Positions 59,644 to 64,000 of a DNA stretch of 64,000 nucleotides are shown here, piece by piece. The position numbers and the translations under genes are program-made. The stretch's first letter is position 1. Each line of letters begins with the position of its first letter. The DNA comes from Bolinopsis microptera (lineage: Eukaryota; Ctenophora; Tentaculata; Lobata; Bolinopsidae), in NCBI RefSeq assembly GCF_026151205.1, contig NC_087079.1, positions 2,327,730-2,391,729 on the forward strand, given 5' to 3'. The notes under the pieces were generated by a model. The model did no database searches, was not told the DNA's origin, and was given only the letters and a program-made list of their open reading frames with translations.

Positions 59644-61071
59644 AATGAGAGGTTGAGAGAACAATTGAAGTCCATTTGTGATGCTTAAACGACCAATCAT
59701 CAAATTTGCTTGCATTTAAGTAGGTACCATAATATGGGGATTGTTCAGACTTCAGTCGAGTTAGTAGAGCAGCGTTTCAGGGCAATTATAGGGATGTCTG
59801 GAGACATTACTTTAAATCTCCGAGACTTCTATTATTATACCCTTGTTTAGGAGGTAGCCAAGGGCTTATTATATCTTCACAGAGGTGATGATAATGAAAG
59901 CATAGTCAAAACTCAGGCACTGTTCGACCGAGAGGGTACAATTATGGTTATTGGGCATCACAAATACGAGAAACCAAATATCATATTTATATAACCAAAT
60001 ATAATATAACGAAGCCAAACTATATAGGATATATATAGATTACTTTTCATTAAGTTCATAAAGTTCTTTACATAACTATTTTTACAATAGCCATAATGTA
60101 GTAACCCTTAATTATTTTCGGGTAAAGTAAAACTTACTGTAATAATGCTGCTTTAATAGAAGATTTTTCTATCGAAGTATAGAAGGTTCCCGACCATGCT
60201 TGCTTGTTTAAAAACAATAAATGATTTGGGAAGTGGTGACTGATTGTCTTGCATATTAGTTGTGGTTGTTCAGGAGTGGTACTGCTAGTGGTTATTCCTT
60301 TTTAGGAATTCATTAGACAGGATAGTTAGTTAGTTTGATTGAATTTGGACAAGTTCTTCTTTGCTTAATTAATCATTCGCCGGGGCAATCTACCTGGTCC
60401 CTAGTAATATAACCCTTTATAATCTATAGCACAATTGCTTTTGCGACAGTTACGCTATCCTGCCAGTTCTCTATCTTATAATGTTTGTTCAATTATAAAA
60501 CAGGTGGTAGTGGTACCCCTGGTAGTGGTGGTACTTCAAGTTTAGCTGACAGCTCCCTCTGCAATGTTTTGATAACCGTTATATTAATAAGAAATCACGG
60601 TAGAACGCTTGGTATGCAACTCAGCAAGTGAATAAGATAGAGCGTTGAGACGAAATGACGGGGTCGGTATATGAGCTGATGATTGTAATACTAATATTAT
60701 GATATGTATCATCATTCTGTCAGCAATAAACAGACAAGGTTCTATCACAGTGACAGGACGCAGCACAAGCCAATCTAATACTAAACACGATGTTATATTA
60801 AACACGTCAAGTACAGCAAACATTATCACTGGGGCACCATTTAATAAATTAGAATATGTGTGAATAATAGTGAGCCATTTAGAATCGGCGGTTGAGATCT
60901 CTGATGATAAAATATCAGCAGCCGATATTCTAGAGTCCATTAAAAGTAGCTCGATAATTTAATGGATTAAATTTTATTTAGATTTTGATTGGCTGAACTT
61001 ATTGACAGTTTCTAAAGAAATCTCTAATTCGCAATCGTTGCACTATACTTATAGAGTTATAGTAGAGTTAG
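59644..61071. other. Non-coding spacer
   Basis: No gene is supported. A minus-strand frame of 118 codons (60584-60940) has hydrophobic stretches but no recognisable family or splice signals. A short GGTGGTAGTGGTACC-like tandem is at about 60503-60530. Confidence 0.4.
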
Positions 61072-63950
61072 ACCAAGTTCTGATGAGCATGAGTTGCCAA
61101 ATATTACTACCAAACTGCGCACCTCAAGTTCTGATGAGCGTGAGTTGCCAAATATTACTACTAAACTGCGCACCTCAAGTTCTGATGAGCGTGAGTTGCC
61201 AAATATTACTACTAAACTGCGCACCTCAAGTTCTGATGAGCGTGAGTTACCAAATATCACTACTAAACTGCGCACCTCAAGTTCTGATGAGCATGAGTTG
61301 CCAAATATTACTACTAAACTGCGCACCTCAAGTTCTGATGAGCGTGAGTTGCCAAATATCACTACTAAACTGCGCACCTCAAGTTCTGATGAGCGTGAGT
61401 TGCCAAATATCACTACTAAACTGCGCACCTCAAGTTCTGATGAGCGTGAGTTGCCAAATATCACTACTAAACTGCGCACCTCAAGTTCTGATGAGCGTGA
61501 GTTGCCAAATATTACTACTAAACTGCGCACCTCAAGTTCTGATGAGCATGAGTTGCCAAATATCACTACTAAACTGCGCACCTCAAGTTCTGATGAGCGT
61601 GAGTTGCCAAATATCACTACTAAACTGCGCACCTCAAGTTCTGATGAGCGTGAGTTGCCAAATATCACTACTAAACTGCGCACCTCAAGTTCTGATGAGC
61701 GTGAGTTGCCAAATATTACTACTAAACTGCGCACCTCAAATTCTGATGAGCATGAGTTGCCAAATATTACTACTAAACTGCGCACCTCAAGTTCTGATGA
61801 GTGTGAGTTGCCAAATATTACTACTAAACTGCGCACCTCAAGTTCTGATGAGCGTGAGTTGCCAAATATTACTACTAAACTGCGCACCTCAAGTTCTGAT
61901 GAGCGTGAGTTGCCAAATATTACTACTAAACTGCGCACCTCAAGTTCTGATGAGCGTGAGTTGCCAAATATTACTACTAAACTGCGCACCTCAAGTTCTG
62001 ATGAGCGTGAGTTGCCAAATATTACTACTAAACTGCGCACCTCAAGTTCTGATGAGCGTGAGTTGCCAAATATCACTACTAAACTGCGCACCTCAAGTTC
62101 TGATGAGCGTGAGTTGCCAAATATCACTACTAAACTGCGCACCTCAAGTTCTGATGAGCGTGAGTTGCCAAATATCACTACTAAACTGCGCACCTCAAGT
62201 TCTGATGAGCGTGAGTTGCCAAATATCACTACTAAACTGCGCACCTCAAGTTCTGATGAGCGTGAGTTGCCAAATATCACTACTAAACTGCGCACCTCAA
62301 GTTCTGATGAGCGTGAGTTGCCAAATATTACTACTAAACTGCGCACCTCAAGTTCTGATGAGCATGAGTTGCCAAATATCACTACTAAACTGCGCACCTC
62401 AAGTTCTGATGAGCGTGAGTTGCCAAATATCACTACTAAACTGCGCACCTCAAGTTCTGATGAGCGTGAGTTGCCAAATATCACTACTAAACTGCGCACC
62501 TCAAGTTCTGATGAGTTTGAGTTGCCAAATATTACTACTAAACTGCGCACCTCAAGTTCTGATGAGCGTGAGTTGCCAAATATCACTACTAAACTGCGCA
62601 CCTCAAGTTCTGATGAGCGTGAGTTGCCAAATATCACTACTAAACTGCGCACCTCAAGTTCTGATGAGCGTGAGTTGCCAAATATTACTACTAAACTGCG
62701 CACCTCAAGTTCTGATGAGCGTGAGTTGCCAAATATCACTACTAAACTGCGCACCTCAAGTTCTGATGAGCGTGAGTTGCCAAATATCACTACTAAACTG
62801 CGCACCTCAAGTTCTGATGAGCGTGAGTTGCCAAATATTACTACTAAACTGCGCACCTCAAGTTCTGATGAGCGTGAGTTGCCAAATATTACTACTAAAC
62901 TGCGCACCTCAAGTTCTGATGAGCGTGAGTTGCCAAATATCACTACTAAACTGCGCACCTCAAGTTCTGATGAGCGTGAGTTGCCAAATATTACTACTAA
63001 ACTGCGCACCTCAAGTTCTGATGAGCATGAGTTGCCAAATATTACTACTAAACTGCGCACCTCAAGTTCTGATGAGTGTGAGTTGCCAAATATCACTACT
63101 AAACTGCGCACCTCAAGTTCTGATGAGTGTGAGTTGCCAAATATTACTACTAAACTGCGCACCTCAAGTTCTGATGAGTGTGAGTTGCCAAATATTACTA
63201 CTAAACTGCGCACCTCAAGTTCTGATGAGTGTGAGTTGCCAAATATTACTACTAAACTGCGCACCTCAAGTTCTGATGAGTGTGAGTTGCCAAATATCAC
63301 TACTAAACTGCGCACCTCAAGTTCTGATGAGTGTGAGTTGCCAAATATTACTACTAAACTGCGCACCTCAAGTTCTGATGAGTGTGAGTTGCCAAATATT
63401 ACTACTAAACTGCGCACCTCAAGTTCTGATGAGTGTGAGTTGCCAAATATTACTACTAAACTGCGCACCTCAAGTTCTGATGAGCATGAGTTGCCAAATA
63501 TTACTACTAAACTGCGCACCTCAAGTTCTGATGAGTGTGAGTTGCCAAATATCACTACTAAACTGCGCACCTCAAGTTCTGATGAGCGTGAGTTGCCAAA
63601 TATCACTACTAAACTGCGCACCTCAAGTTCTGATGAGCGTGAGTGGTGAGTTGCCAAATATTACTACTAAACTGCGCACCTCAACTTCAAGTTCTGATGA
63701 GCATGAGTTGCCAAATATTACTACTAAACTGCGCACCTCAAGTTCTGATGAGTGTGAGTTGCCAAATATTACTACTAAACTGCGCACCTCAAGTTCTGAT
63801 GAGTGTGAGTTGCCAAATATTACTACTAAACTGCGCACCTCAAGTTCTGATGAGCGTGAGTTGCCAAATATCACTACTAAACTGCGCACCTCAAGTTCTG
63901 ATGAGCGTGAGTTGCCAAATATTACTACTAAACTGTGCACCTCAAGTCCT
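61072..63950. repeat. 51-bp minisatellite, ~56 copies
   Basis: Units contain GAGTTGCCAAATATTACTAC, TAAACTGCGCACCTCAAG and TTCTGATGAGCG. Few variant sites recur: TATTAC or TATCAC, and GCGTGAG, GCATGAG or GTGTGAG. CGTGAG units dominate on the left, TGTGAG units on the right (about 63070-63560). Two length changes near 63642 and 63685 break the reading frame. The unit is 17 codons, so two plus-strand frames (996 and 851 codons) and a minus-strand frame (866 codons) are all open. With three overlapping frames open at once, none can be taken as coding on this evidence. Confidence 0.96.
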
Positions 63951-64000
63951 GGGCTGGCACATGCAATAACCGCACTCAGCCATACCCATTAGGGAGCACT

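Noticed and set aside
60584-60940. 118-residue hydrophobic protein on the minus strand
   Set aside because: Two hydrophobic stretches but no family motif, no partner exon and atypical composition only as expected for AT-rich DNA.
61002-63992. A 996-residue repetitive protein gene
   Set aside because: The frame lies in a 51-bp minisatellite in which two plus-strand frames and one minus-strand frame are all open. Openness is explained by unit length and there is no independent coding signal.

Overview
The window is nuclear DNA of a eukaryote, most likely an invertebrate metazoan. The support is a single-exon rhodopsin-like 7TM receptor, two non-LTR retrotransposon coding regions, a short gene with recognisable GT-AG splice sites, terminal-inverted-repeat elements with target-site duplications, and an exceptional load of minisatellites. 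Nothing looks prokaryotic, and I saw no rRNA, tRNA or CRISPR. A cnidarian-like or placozoan-like source would fit, but the sequence alone does not settle it. The background is AT-rich, with abrupt GC-rich islands inside transposon ends and minisatellites.

Layout. 0-9.6 kb: gene-poor, with a 14-bp minisatellite, a TIR element built of nested hairpins (1313-1851), a smaller inverted repeat, a 227-bp near-perfect palindrome (6811-7037), and 12-bp and 13-bp minisatellites. 9.8-17.4 kb: a repeat mosaic holding a putative spliced gene (minus strand, 11068-11835) bracketed by direct repeats, and a decayed endonuclease/reverse-transcriptase retrotransposon (13816-16410). 18.4-24.1 kb: a long 33-bp minisatellite split by a 2.33-kb foldback element (21448-23778) with an 8-bp target-site duplication. 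24.2-29.8 kb: mostly non-coding, with short duplications. 29.9-31.1 kb: a 9-bp minisatellite. 31.2-34.5 kb: a second foldback element (31235-34549), again with an 8-bp duplication. 35.7-38.1 kb: a TIR element and a ~370-bp tandem repeat. 38.9-41.3 kb: 24-bp and 31-bp minisatellites, followed by the GPCR gene (minus strand, 41677-42690). 46.8-47.4 kb: a 48-bp minisatellite. 48.9-52.2 kb: a long intact CR1/L2/Jockey-type retrotransposon ORF (minus strand). 53.9-54.8 kb: a TIR element and a run of hairpins. 55.7-59.6 kb: a 16-bp minisatellite with 240-bp higher-order units. 61.1-63.95 kb: a 51-bp minisatellite.

Real protein-coding content is small: one receptor, one putative two- or three-exon gene, and two retrotransposon proteins. 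Most long open frames here, up to 996 codons, are artefacts of minisatellites whose unit length is a multiple of three. The strongest result of the hunt is the pair of large foldback elements. Both have ~0.9-1.0 kb arms, exact 8-bp target-site duplications and several CACGTG palindromes, and neither has a transposase. One landed inside a minisatellite without disturbing its higher-order register, so the array is older than the insertion.
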